From NCBI RefSeq assembly GCF_900176635.1, contig NZ_FXLN01000004.1, positions 248,001 through 312,000 of the forward strand: 64,000 bases of DNA, read 5' to 3'. Below are positions 42,744-51,958 of the stretch, piece after piece. This DNA is from Clostridium merdae (GTDB lineage Bacteria > Bacillota > Clostridia > Oscillospirales > Acutalibacteraceae). Below the pieces are notes generated by a model. The model was given only the letters and a program-made list of their open reading frames with translations. It was not told where the DNA came from and searched no databases. The position numbers and the translations under genes were made by a program. Numbering within the stretch: position 1 is the first letter of the stretch; every line of letters begins with the position of its first letter.

Positions 42744-43631
42744 GTGAACATTAATATAAACACAAAAATTGTGACGTTGATTGGTACTCCTTTATCCCAA
42801 TCCTTTGCAGCTCAAATGCAAAATGTAGGGTATCAGGCCGCAGGTCTGAATATGGTTTATTTTTACACCGAAGCAGATAAAGAACATTTGGGAGATATTG
42901 TAAACGGTTTACGCTATATGAACGCTGCAGGGTTTGCAGTCACAAAACCGAATAAGGTTCGTGTGTTGCGCTATTTGGATGAATTAGACCCGCTGTGCCA
43001 GAAAATGGGAGCAAGCAACACCGTTGTAAAAACACCGGAGGGTAAGCTTATTGGTTATAACACAGACGGCATTGGCTTTTATACCTCTTTAACGCAGGAG
43101 GGAGGAATACAGGTAGACCAATGTGTATTCTTTTGTTTTGGTGGAGGCGGAGCCGGCCGTGCAATGTGCTCTGTATTAGCCTACCATGGTGCCAGAAAGA
43201 TTTATATTACCGATTCCTTCGAGCCTTGCGCAAAAGCGTTAGTGGCAGACATCAACACGAATTTCGCGCCTGTAGCAGAATTTGTTCACCACGAAGATTT
43301 CTCCAAGCTCTCTGCTTGCGATGTTGTGATGAATGCCAGTGGAGTGGGAATGGGAGAAAGTATGGGCCAAAGCCCCATGCCAACCGAATACATACAGCCC
43401 AGTCAATTCTATTTTGATGCGTGCTATAACCCCGACAAAACGCAGTTTCTTTTGGATGCAGAAGAAAAGGGTTGCCGTATACTCAATGGCCTGGGTATGT
43501 CTTTGTATCAAGGAGTTGCTCAAATTGAGCTTTGGAGTGGAGTAAAAGCACCTGTTGAAGCGATGCGACAAGAACTTCTTCGCATCACGGCTCAAAAAAA
43601 TATGCCTGTGGTTGCGGCTGTAAGCAAGTAA
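42744..43631 (+). CDS. Shikimate/quinate dehydrogenase family (AroE-like)
   Basis: 295 residues. The substrate site is kept: PLSQS (~17-21), VTKPNK with catalytic Lys71, Asn92 and Asp108 in GYNTDG. The nucleotide-binding loop FGGGGAGRAM (~132-141) follows. It differs from housekeeping AroE in details (VTKPNK instead of VTIPHK), and its place among catabolic genes suggests quinate/shikimate oxidation rather than aromatic biosynthesis. GTG start with AGAGG upstream. Confidence 0.85.
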   Translation: MNININTKIVTLIGTPLSQSFAAQMQNVGYQAAGLNMVYFYTEADKEHLGDIVNGLRYMNAAGFAVTKPNKVRVLRYLDELDPLCQKMGASNTVVKTPEGKLIGYNTDGIGFYTSLTQEGGIQVDQCVFFCFGGGGAGRAMCSVLAYHGARKIYITDSFEPCAKALVADINTNFAPVAEFVHHEDFSKLSACDVVMNASGVGMGESMGQSPMPTEYIQPSQFYFDACYNPDKTQFLLDAEEKGCRILNGLGMSLYQGVAQIELWSGVKAPVEAMRQELLRITAQKNMPVVAAVSK

Positions 43632-43777
43632 AAAATAATGTCAGTTAAAATTACTTATAATTTTAGCTAGCCTGAGTAGTGGGATAAAGTATTAGTTAAT
43701 AAGCGAAAAATGTCGGAAGTGGTAGGGTACCATCTGCTAAGAGTTGTAATTTATTTATTATAAAAGGAGGAAGAACA

Positions 43778-44566
43778 ATGGAAAAGTATGTTGAGTTTTT
43801 AAAAGATGGGTATACACTGCGAGGAATGCTTCACTTGCCGGACGGCACAGACGAAAAGCCTCCCGTTGTGGTTATTTTACACGGGTTTGGCGGTGATAGA
43901 AATGCAATGAATTTCTCTTTAACGAAGCTATCTAGAATGCTGGCAAAAAATAATATAGCAAGTGTTCGATTCGACTTTTTTGGTTGTGGCGAGAGTGATG
44001 GGGAATTTGTAGATGTTACGATTTCCAATCATATAGAAGATGGCTGTGCCATAGTCGATTTTGTAGCTGGTTTAAACGAAGTAGATTCGAGCCGTATTGG
44101 TCTATTTGGTATTAGCCTTGGCGGTGCAGTTGCAAGTGCAGTGGCTGCCAGAAAAAAAGACATTCTCAAAACCTTATGCCTTTGCTGCCCTGCAACCAAT
44201 TCCCTTGATGATGCAAGAAATTTGCGCGTAAAGGGCATTGATATTTCGGATATTTTTGTAAAAGGGTATGCCGATATTGGCGGTATGAAGCTTGGCAGAG
44301 GATTTTATGAAGATGCCGTTAACCTCGATTTTTACAAGCTTGCCGAAGGATTTGACAAGAAGGTTTTGCTCATTCATGGAGACAAGGATGAGATATGCCC
44401 TGTTGAAAACTCGAAGAAATACCTCAATTTGTATGGTGATAAGGCTGAGCTGGTCATGATTGAAGAGGGAAATCATAGCTTTACCTCATTGCCGGCAAAT
44501 GAAAAGAGGCTGCAAACAGCAGTGGATTATTTAGCTGCGGAGTTGCTAGAACCGGTAATGGTGTGA
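43778..44566 (+). CDS. Alpha/beta hydrolase, cinnamoyl (feruloyl) esterase-like
   Basis: 262 residues. The nucleophile is Ser113 in GISLGG, the oxyanion segment is HGFGGDRNAM, and the acid and base lie in HGDKDEICP and EGNHSF. The stretch NIASVRFDFFGCGESDGEF followed by an IEDG segment is very like the feruloyl/cinnamoyl esterases of lactobacilli (LJ0536 type), which release hydroxycinnamates from chlorogenate and related esters. AAAGGAGG precedes the ATG. With the AroE-like enzyme this would fit breakdown of quinate esters. No signal peptide, so the ester would be imported first. Confidence 0.82.
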   Translation: MEKYVEFLKDGYTLRGMLHLPDGTDEKPPVVVILHGFGGDRNAMNFSLTKLSRMLAKNNIASVRFDFFGCGESDGEFVDVTISNHIEDGCAIVDFVAGLNEVDSSRIGLFGISLGGAVASAVAARKKDILKTLCLCCPATNSLDDARNLRVKGIDISDIFVKGYADIGGMKLGRGFYEDAVNLDFYKLAEGFDKKVLLIHGDKDEICPVENSKKYLNLYGDKAELVMIEEGNHSFTSLPANEKRLQTAVDYLAAELLEPVMV

Positions 44567-44669
44567 TGTAACCCCAAAATAGAATAAGTGATTCTGTCTT
44601 GCTGCTTTCAGTGTTCTATTTGTATTAATAAAACAAAGCGAGTCCACAATGTTGAAGGAGGAAAGAGCA

Positions 44670-45992
44670 ATGTCTCCAGGGATACTGGCACTCATTATGA
44701 TTGTCTTGGTTCTAGCAGCAATTCTAACAAAAAAGGTTCCTATGAATTTTGCACTGTTTGTTATCCCGGTAGTGTGTGGCTTACTATTAGGCTTCTCTGT
44801 AATAGACTTGGGGGGGATTATTCTAAAACAGCTTGGCTCCATTATGCAATCAGCCGGATTTTTGCTGTTGTTTGGTAACATTTATTTTTTCATGGTTAAC
44901 GAAAGCGGTATGTTTGATATTATCATCAACAAGCTGATTTCGCTCTTTGGTAAAAAAATGAACGTTGCCATTATTATGATAATGACAACAATCATTGGTA
45001 TGATTGGTTACTTAACAGCCAATTTCAGTACGGTTTATCTTCTTTGTTTCCCCTTAATGCTTCCGTTGTATCGTAAATTTAAGTTTAACAAAGGTGCAGC
45101 ATTTATCATATGCCAAACCGCGTGTGGTGCAGTTGGATTTTTACCGTGGGGAATCGGTGTTATTTACACAGCGGCGGCTTCCAATCTTGACCCAATGGAG
45201 TTAAGTAAAGCAGCTATTCCGTGGGGGCTCTGCTTTATTCCCGTGATTGTTTTGCAGTGGTTCTATTTTGCTTACATGCACAAAAAAGAGTATGGCTCGC
45301 TTGGCCTTACTGTAAGTGAATCTGGTGAAGCAGTTGCGCAGCACAATGATGAGAAGCCCCATGCAAGACCAAAATTGTTTTGGTTAAATCTGGTAATATT
45401 TTTGGCTGCTATGCTTGCTCTTACCGTTTTACAGTATCCGGGGTATCTGGTTTTCATCATGGCTTCCATTGTAATGGCGATGACTAATTACCCTAACAAT
45501 TTTGGTGAGATTTGGAACAAAACGGCACTCATGTTTTTGAACGTAATCATCATGCTTTCCGCCATTTCAGTATATATCGCTGTTTTCAATGCTGCTCCAG
45601 AGGGCGGTATCAGCATGATTAATGATTTGGCTAAAATAATGGTCGGTGTTGTGCCTTCGTTCTTATTAAAGTATGTACATATTATTTTCTTATTGCTGTG
45701 TGTCATTATCATTCGCTTCGTACCATTTCAGGTGTTCAATGCAATGTATCCTCTCTTTATTAGCATCGGCGCCAGTTTTGGTATTCCGGCGCTGTATGTT
45801 ATTGCCCCATTTCTCTGTAACCTTGCGCTTGCAACAAGTGTTACGCCATTTAACTCGGCCACTTATGTGGGTTGCAACCTGTTGCAAATCGATGATGTGG
45901 ATGGGTTCATCAAAATGGGAATTCCCATAATGGTGGTGTCGAATCTTGTGGTAGTGTTCGTCGCTTGGGTAACGGGCGTGCTTATAATATAG
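44670..45992 (+). CDS. CitMHS-like (IT superfamily) transporter
   Basis: 440 residues with about eleven or twelve membrane helices. The pattern (paired hairpins ANFSTVYLLCFPLMLPL and SVTPFNSATYVGCNLL) resembles citrate/carboxylate carriers of the CitMHS group. ATG 44670 is chosen for AAGGAGG 9 bp upstream. It follows the esterase by ~100 bp and likely imports an organic acid used by this gene group. Confidence 0.75.
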   Translation: MSPGILALIMIVLVLAAILTKKVPMNFALFVIPVVCGLLLGFSVIDLGGIILKQLGSIMQSAGFLLLFGNIYFFMVNESGMFDIIINKLISLFGKKMNVAIIMIMTTIIGMIGYLTANFSTVYLLCFPLMLPLYRKFKFNKGAAFIICQTACGAVGFLPWGIGVIYTAAASNLDPMELSKAAIPWGLCFIPVIVLQWFYFAYMHKKEYGSLGLTVSESGEAVAQHNDEKPHARPKLFWLNLVIFLAAMLALTVLQYPGYLVFIMASIVMAMTNYPNNFGEIWNKTALMFLNVIIMLSAISVYIAVFNAAPEGGISMINDLAKIMVGVVPSFLLKYVHIIFLLLCVIIIRFVPFQVFNAMYPLFISIGASFGIPALYVIAPFLCNLALATSVTPFNSATYVGCNLLQIDDVDGFIKMGIPIMVVSNLVVVFVAWVTGVLII

Positions 45993-46140
45993 CTTTTATT
46001 GAATCACTCTTCCAGTAGCACTTAATTCATTTGTGTTAAAAGTAACGGCTGGTAAGCATAGCCCTTAAATTTACTTTATGTTTACCAGCGTAGCTTTTCT
46101 GTTTATTAAGTATAACGATTACATGAAAAGGAGTGTTAGA

Positions 46141-47607
46141 ATGACAGATTCTAAAGTCAAATCTGTTGCAATGGAAATGCCAGAAGCCGACCCGAAACTA
46201 AAGGCTGGTAAGTTTAAGGATTTAATTCGTTACCTTGGCCCTGGTATTGTGGTTGCCTCTGCATCCATTGGTAATGGAGAAATCTTTTTTGCAAGCCGAG
46301 AAGGCGCACTGTTTGGTTTTTCCCTTTTGTGGACCTTTGTGGTATGTGCATTTATGAAAGGGTGCGTAGTTTATACGGGTTCCAAATATGCAACCTTAAC
46401 CGGAGTTCACCCTACGGTACGCTGGGGGCAAATCATTCCAGGCCCTAAAAACTGGACGGCAATCTTTCTTGGTATTGTTGCCGCTATTGCGATTCCGTCC
46501 TCCATCAGCGGTTTTATTAAGGTTCTTGGCCAGTGGTCCTGCTGGACGTTTGGAATTGATCCTACATACACCGTGCTGTGTGGCACGCTTTGGTCCATTG
46601 TTGCGTTCCTTTTCGTTTTTTTTGATTACGAAAAAATCGAGAAGGTATCTACTATCATTATTTTAGTTTTGGTTATATTCGCATTGCTTGCAGTTTTCGG
46701 CTCCAGACCAGACTGGATTGCAATGGCACAGGGCCTCATTCCATCTATTCCGTCTAAGTACCCAGATTGGGTGCAGGAAAAAGCACCGCAGGTGCTTTCT
46801 AGCCCAATTTTGCTTGAAATTGTTGGTGCAGTTGGAATCCTCGGCGGCGGCTGCCAAGATTACCTTGGTTATATGGGTACCGTCAGTGAGAAAAAATGGG
46901 GCATGTATGGTAATAAGAATATTACAGAAATTCAGACATCCCTGAAAAATCTGTCTGGTAAAGAAGAAGTTCCGCTACCCAACGACGAAGCTACGGTTTC
47001 GGATGCTAAGGGCTGGCTGAAGGCAGTTAAAATCGATAATATTTCCTCTTTCACAGCAGTTTGGCTGGTCGGAACCATCTTCATGGTTCTTGGCAGTGTG
47101 GTGCTGGGAACAAACGGAATGCAGATTGTTCCTTCGAACGACCAGATTATTCAAAATCAGGCGAATTTCTTTGCTGTTATTTCTCCCGCTTTGGTATACC
47201 TTTATAAGTTGGCCATTTTCTGCGCATTCTTCGGCGGAATTATTGCACTGAGCACACAGGTTTACCCTGCAACGTTCCGAGCTTGCTTCTCGTCCACTTT
47301 CCCGGCGATTCAGAAGGAAGAGAATAAGTTCAAAACCCGAATTGGCGTAGCTACATTCTGCGTGCTTGGCGGTATTATTCTGGCATGGAGCAACATTACG
47401 TATACCTTCCTGCTCCAAATTGCAACGGTCATTGGCAGCGTGTTTGGTATTGGTATTGTTGGCCTGTTAATGCTGTGGACAGAGAAAAAAAGCCTACCGA
47501 AAGAGTATCGCTTAAAGCCTCTTTGGTTTGTACTCACACTTATTAGCAGTGTAGTAATGGTCGCTCTTGGGGTTGTTGCATTCTTACAATTATTTGGAAT
47601 TATCTAA
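46141..47607 (+). CDS. Nramp-fold transporter lacking the metal-binding residues
   Basis: 488 residues, about eleven membrane helices, Nramp family by overall pattern (YLGPGIVVASASIGNGEIFF at helix 1). Canonical metal transporters have DPGN in helix 1 and MPH in helix 6. Here helix 1 reads SIGNGE with no Asp, and the helix 6 region reads ILGGGCQDYLGYMG without Met-Pro-His. A soluble insertion of ~60 residues follows helix 6. The substrate is thus unlikely to be Mn or Fe; an organic cation or carboxylate is possible. ATG 46141 has AAAAGGAG 7 bp upstream. Confidence 0.82.
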   Translation: MTDSKVKSVAMEMPEADPKLKAGKFKDLIRYLGPGIVVASASIGNGEIFFASREGALFGFSLLWTFVVCAFMKGCVVYTGSKYATLTGVHPTVRWGQIIPGPKNWTAIFLGIVAAIAIPSSISGFIKVLGQWSCWTFGIDPTYTVLCGTLWSIVAFLFVFFDYEKIEKVSTIIILVLVIFALLAVFGSRPDWIAMAQGLIPSIPSKYPDWVQEKAPQVLSSPILLEIVGAVGILGGGCQDYLGYMGTVSEKKWGMYGNKNITEIQTSLKNLSGKEEVPLPNDEATVSDAKGWLKAVKIDNISSFTAVWLVGTIFMVLGSVVLGTNGMQIVPSNDQIIQNQANFFAVISPALVYLYKLAIFCAFFGGIIALSTQVYPATFRACFSSTFPAIQKEENKFKTRIGVATFCVLGGIILAWSNITYTFLLQIATVIGSVFGIGIVGLLMLWTEKKSLPKEYRLKPLWFVLTLISSVVMVALGVVAFLQLFGII

Positions 47608-47837
47608 TTTCTAGGTCGTAGAAGAATTTATAGCGTATGAGTTTCCGGGCGGATTCATATCTGCCTGTATCCGCCCGGACTTTGATTTTACTACCTCTTC
47701 ACATCTGCAATAAGAGATGAGAGTTTCTGCTAGCGGAGACTATCGTTTCAGAAATAAGTGGACATTTTTAATGCCATACCCGATAATAGTTTCTAAATCG
47801 ACGCTGCGGTTCATTAAATTTGTGGAGGAGGTGCATC

Positions 47838-48755
47838 ATGAACCTTAGGCAGCTATATTATTTCAGAACGATTGCAGAATTAGAACACTATACACGGGCG
47901 GCAGAAAAGCTATACGTTAGTCAATCCAATTTAAGTCATGCAATTCAGGAATTAGAGGAAGAACTCAATGTAAAGCTTTTTGTTCGCAAAGGTCGCAGTA
48001 TAAAGCTAACAAAATATGGAGAATTGTTTCTTCCTTATGTTCAAAAAACAATTGAAACGTTAGAAAATGGGATTTCTACCCTAAAGGATTACATTAATCC
48101 GAATTCAGGGACCGTTACAATTGCCAGTTTTCCATCTTTGGCTCAATTTGTTCCCAATTTAATTGTACGTTATTTATCAGATACAAACCGTTTGAATGTT
48201 CGCTTTCAACTTGGGCAAGAAAGCTTTTTTAATCTTCAAGAACAACTTTTGTCAGGAAAAGTGGATTTGCTTTTAGCAACGAAAATTGATCATCCACAAG
48301 TGGAACATGTTCACTTGGGCACGCACCAGCTTGTTTTGCTAGTACCGTCGGGTCACCGTTTGGCACGGCAGAAAAGCGTGGATTTAAAAGAGTTGGATCA
48401 AGAAAATTTTATTGATTTTGATGAGCTATCTCAACTACACCATCATAACAAACAAGTTTTTCATGAGCTCAATATTCACCCGAATATCGTTATGGAAACA
48501 CCGCAGGACGTTATTGTATACGGCTTAGTAGCGGCAAACCGAGGAGTAGCAATTGTACCGTACCCATTGGGCGGCACGCCAAACAATACGAGTATTGTTC
48601 CAATTGCGAATAAACTGTATCAAAGAGATATTTACTTAATGTGGAATAAAAATAGGTACATTCCCCCGGCCGCAGAATATTTTCGCGATTTTTTAGTGCG
48701 CAGTGGGAAAATGTTTGACCAATTTTTAGCACAGAATGGGCCAAGTATCATTTGA
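47838..48755 (+). CDS. LysR family regulator
   Basis: 305 residues, N-terminal helix-turn-helix (TRAAEKLYVSQSNLSHAIQE, ~18-37) and LysR effector domain of the CysB/CynR type. GGAGGAGG lies 6 bp before ATG 47838. It stands between the Nramp-like gene and the ThDP enzyme gene on the same strand; it may control the ThDP gene that begins 84 bp after its stop. Closely similar in the N-terminal half to the LysR at 50751 (both CynR-like), which suggests paralogues. Confidence 0.92.
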   Translation: MNLRQLYYFRTIAELEHYTRAAEKLYVSQSNLSHAIQELEEELNVKLFVRKGRSIKLTKYGELFLPYVQKTIETLENGISTLKDYINPNSGTVTIASFPSLAQFVPNLIVRYLSDTNRLNVRFQLGQESFFNLQEQLLSGKVDLLLATKIDHPQVEHVHLGTHQLVLLVPSGHRLARQKSVDLKELDQENFIDFDELSQLHHHNKQVFHELNIHPNIVMETPQDVIVYGLVAANRGVAIVPYPLGGTPNNTSIVPIANKLYQRDIYLMWNKNRYIPPAAEYFRDFLVRSGKMFDQFLAQNGPSII

Positions 48756-48839
48756 TAGTTTTGCTGATACGAGCTTGTGCTTCCGTACGGAATGAGCTGA
48801 TAAAAGTTTGAATAACGATTCTTTAAGGAGGCATATTTT

Positions 48840-50666
48840 ATGAGTAAAAAGCTGGTATCTGACCTGATTGTGAATTATTTGGAACGCAGAGACGTGGAAT
48901 ATGTATTTGGTCTATGCGGTCATACCGTTATTGGAATGCTGGATGCACTCTCTCGCAGTAAAAAAATACAGTTTATCTCTAGCCGGCATGAGGCAATTGC
49001 ATCCACAGCGGCAGACGGTTATGCTCGTATAACCCATAAGGCATCTGTTGTTATGTGCCACTTGGGGCCTGGCCTTACCAATGTGCTCACAGGTGTTGCT
49101 AACGCAGCGTTTGATTCTATCCCAATGGTAGTCATCGCGGGAGATGTTCCCAGCTATTACTTTGGAAGACACCCACATCAGGAAGTGAATATGCACGGCG
49201 ACGCAACACAGTATCGTATTATGGAGCCAGTTGTGAAGCGGGCTTGGCGCGTAGATGATGTTGAGGCTCTCCCTTACATACTCGATAAAGCGTTTCGCCT
49301 TGCCGAAACAGGTCGTCCTGGCCCGGTTCTCATAGATGTTCCTATGGATATGTTCTCTAGAGAGATGGAAGAAGAGCTATGGGTAAGAACCTATAAGGAC
49401 AACCATTACACCATGAACCCGGCACTCGACCCCAATGCGGCCAAAGCAATTGCAGAAAAGCTTGTGAAAGCAGAACGCCCAATACTCCATGCAGGCGGCG
49501 GTATTTTGCTAGCTCAGGCATCAGATGAACTGGCGGCCTTAGCAGAGCATCTAGATATTCCTGTATCTCGCACGCTGATGGGGCACGGTTGTTTGTCAGA
49601 CCGTCACCCATTAATGGTTGGGCAAACCGGTTTCTGGGGCATGGAGGTTACGCACTCACTTACCGCTAATGCCGATGTTGTTTTGGGGTTAGGCACTCGT
49701 TTCGCAGAAGCGGATTGCTCTAGCTGGTACCAGGGTGTTACCTTTGACCCAGATAAGACAGAGTTCCTGCAAATTGATATTGACCCAAGCGAGATTGGTC
49801 GCAATTATCCGGTTGAAATCGGCGCCGTTGGCGATTTGAAATTGGGTCTTACCCAAATATTAGAAGAGGTCATAAAAATTTGCCCCGAGGGCAAAAAGCA
49901 CCCGGAGCTTCATGAAAGAATTGCAGCCTCTAAAGCAGAGTTTAAGCAGCAAAACGAAGCAATCTCGAATGACAGTCGCTTCCCAATGACCCCACAGCGT
50001 ATTTTAAAAGATGTGAAGGAAGCTCTGCCGGAAGATGCTCTTATCTTTACCGATGTTGGCTGGAATAAGAATGGTGTGGCGCAGCAGTTCGATATTACCG
50101 TGCCCGGTACCATTCACCATACCTCAGGGCTTGCCAACATGGGCTTTGGCGCTTCCGCTGTACTTGGCGGAAAACTGGCTGCGCCCGATAAAGTTTGCCT
50201 GACCCTTACCGGTGACGGCGGGTTTGGGGTGAATCCCTCCTGCCTAGCTACTGCGGTAGAAAAAGGGATTAATTGCGTATGGGTTGTTATGAATAACTCT
50301 GCCTTTGGTACAATCGCAGGCCTTGAGAAAGCAAATTATCAAACAAACTTTGGAACCGTATTTTATACTCCGCAAGGAGAATCGTACAGTCCCTCCTGGG
50401 CAGAGGTTGCAAAAGCTTATGGAGTGGAATCCATTTGCGTGAAATCGGCTGAGGAATTCAGGCCGGCCTTGGAAAAGGCAATCGCCGCGCAGAAACCATT
50501 TCTTGTAGAGGCTCCCATGGAGAATATCGTAGTACCCACTCCTGGTTGCTGGAATATTAATGATATTTACACACCGAATGAGTTGGTTCGTGAGGGTAAG
50601 CTAATTCGCAAGGAAAATGGGCAGTATGTGGCGCCTAGCCATTCCAAATCACATAAAGCGAAATAA
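48840..50666 (+). CDS. ThDP-dependent enzyme (2-oxoacid decarboxylase/carboligase family)
   Basis: 608 residues with the three-domain acetolactate synthase layout. Catalytic Glu51 is in SSRHEAIAS; the ThDP/Mg motif GDGGFGVNPSCLATAVEKG leads to NNSAFG (~460-490). Family members include acetolactate synthase, benzoylformate and oxalyl-CoA decarboxylase and sulfoacetaldehyde acetyltransferase. No regulatory subunit gene is nearby, so it is probably not the biosynthetic ilvB. A decarboxylase producing an aldehyde fits the acylating aldehyde dehydrogenase gene 1.3 kb downstream. AAGGAGG before the ATG. Substrate unknown. Confidence 0.85.
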   Translation: MSKKLVSDLIVNYLERRDVEYVFGLCGHTVIGMLDALSRSKKIQFISSRHEAIASTAADGYARITHKASVVMCHLGPGLTNVLTGVANAAFDSIPMVVIAGDVPSYYFGRHPHQEVNMHGDATQYRIMEPVVKRAWRVDDVEALPYILDKAFRLAETGRPGPVLIDVPMDMFSREMEEELWVRTYKDNHYTMNPALDPNAAKAIAEKLVKAERPILHAGGGILLAQASDELAALAEHLDIPVSRTLMGHGCLSDRHPLMVGQTGFWGMEVTHSLTANADVVLGLGTRFAEADCSSWYQGVTFDPDKTEFLQIDIDPSEIGRNYPVEIGAVGDLKLGLTQILEEVIKICPEGKKHPELHERIAASKAEFKQQNEAISNDSRFPMTPQRILKDVKEALPEDALIFTDVGWNKNGVAQQFDITVPGTIHHTSGLANMGFGASAVLGGKLAAPDKVCLTLTGDGGFGVNPSCLATAVEKGINCVWVVMNNSAFGTIAGLEKANYQTNFGTVFYTPQGESYSPSWAEVAKAYGVESICVKSAEEFRPALEKAIAAQKPFLVEAPMENIVVPTPGCWNINDIYTPNELVREGKLIRKENGQYVAPSHSKSHKAK

Positions 50667-50695
50667 GCCTTCATTAGGAACTAGTACTATAAAAA

Positions 50696-50732
50696 GATTA
50701 GGGAACCAGCCTGTTTCAGCGGTTCCCTAATC
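50696..50732. terminator. Intrinsic terminator between convergent genes
   Basis: GATTAGGGAACC pairs with GGTTCCCTAATC. The minus strand has a T-run after it (CTTTTTATAG); on the plus strand the tail is weak. Confidence 0.8.
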
Positions 50733-50750
50733 CAAATTATATTGAAGCTT

Positions 50751-51644
50751 CTAAGATTGCAATTGAGCGTAATGCTCTAAGATATAGTTTTTAGACCTTT
50801 GAGCAGCGGGGGAGAGTGGGCGGCTTTTTGCCCAAGAGAGATAAACCGTCCTCGCAAAGGCTTGTTTTTCATCTGCAATCGGTATAACAGAAACCTTTTC
50901 GTTTTCCATAGCGGGCACATGGGGAAGAACGGAAATGCCAAAGCGTAACGCAACATATTGCAAAGCGGCATTGCACTCACGAACCTCAAAAACGATGTTT
51001 GGTACAAGGTTGTGCTGGCTGTAAGCTTGATCCATTTGCGCTCTTAGACTGCTGGATTTTTCCAGCATTACAATTGGCTCCTGTGCAAAATCTTCAAATG
51101 TTACAAAGCTTCGTTCCGCTAGCGGGTGATTGCTTGGAACCGTTAAATAGAGGGGTTGCTTCAGAATAGGAACAGCCTCCACAGTTTCATCAAGGTGCAT
51201 GCAGAAGGCTAGGTCAAGTTCCCCTTTTTTCAGTTTACTTAAAATATCAAAGGAGGTAGCCTCCAAAAACTGAAAACGCACTCCTCGGTTTTCTTCCTGA
51301 CTGTAAATCCCAGACATAATGGATGGAATCAAGGAAGTGGAGATGGAATGAAAATACCCCAGATGAACTACCTGTAAGGCGGAGCCAGCCATTTGCTGCA
51401 GAACCTGAACTCCTTCATCTAACAGCATGAGAACGCGGTCTACGTAAGTAAGAAATTGCTCTCCGTAGGGTGTTAAACGTATTTTACGATTTTCTTTATC
51501 AAAAAGCTTAACATTAAGCTCTTTTTCCAGCTCGTTAATGGAATAGCTTAAACTGGGTTGGGCAATATGTAGCTCTTTGGCTGCTTTTGTATAATGGAGT
51601 ATCTGCGCCAAAGCCTTAAAATACTGTAACTGCAACAGTGTCAT
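50751..51644 (-). CDS. LysR family regulator
   Basis: 297 residues with helix-turn-helix (TKAAKELHIAQPSLSYSINELEK, ~18-40) and effector domain. ATG 51644 follows AAGGATTG; the longer frame to 51668 has no site. It is divergent from the acylating aldehyde dehydrogenase gene and is the natural candidate for its regulator. A T-N11-A repeat (ATAG-N7-CTAT) is found in the shared region. Confidence 0.92.
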   Translation of the reverse strand: MTLLQLQYFKALAQILHYTKAAKELHIAQPSLSYSINELEKELNVKLFDKENRKIRLTPYGEQFLTYVDRVLMLLDEGVQVLQQMAGSALQVVHLGYFHSISTSLIPSIMSGIYSQEENRGVRFQFLEATSFDILSKLKKGELDLAFCMHLDETVEAVPILKQPLYLTVPSNHPLAERSFVTFEDFAQEPIVMLEKSSSLRAQMDQAYSQHNLVPNIVFEVRECNAALQYVALRFGISVLPHVPAMENEKVSVIPIADEKQAFARTVYLSWAKSRPLSPAAQRSKNYILEHYAQLQS

Positions 51645-51836
51645 TAGAAACAATCCTTTCTTATCCAAAGAAAATAGGATTTCTTTAAGAAGTAGGTTCT
51701 ATGTAAACAAATGATTCTTGCCTTAGTCGGATGTTTTAATTTTATTTATTATACCATGATTCATTGAGAAAAAGCGAATGAAAATTCGCTCTATTTGTGC
51801 GTAATTTGTAATTTATTAGACTTATTTGCAGATTTA

Positions 51837-51851
51837 ATAGATGCTTTCTAT
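51837..51851. promoter_or_regulatory. LysR-type operator
   Basis: ATAG-ATGCTTT-CTAT, with T and A spaced by 11, between the divergent LysR and aldehyde dehydrogenase genes. Confidence 0.45.
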
Positions 51852-51958
51852 AAACTATAAAGAAACCTGGTATTGGACTTCAATGGGAAAGGGTTCTACA
51901 ATAGAAACAGAAACAGCTTTTCCCACAATAAAAACTGTTGAGTGAGGAGATTGTAATT

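Noticed and set aside
46141..47607. Mn/Fe transporter MntH
   Set aside because: The fold fits, but the metal-binding Asp in helix 1 and Met-Pro-His in helix 6 are missing.
48840..50666. Biosynthetic acetolactate synthase (ilvB)
   Set aside because: No regulatory subunit or branched-chain genes nearby; context is catabolic with LysR regulators.
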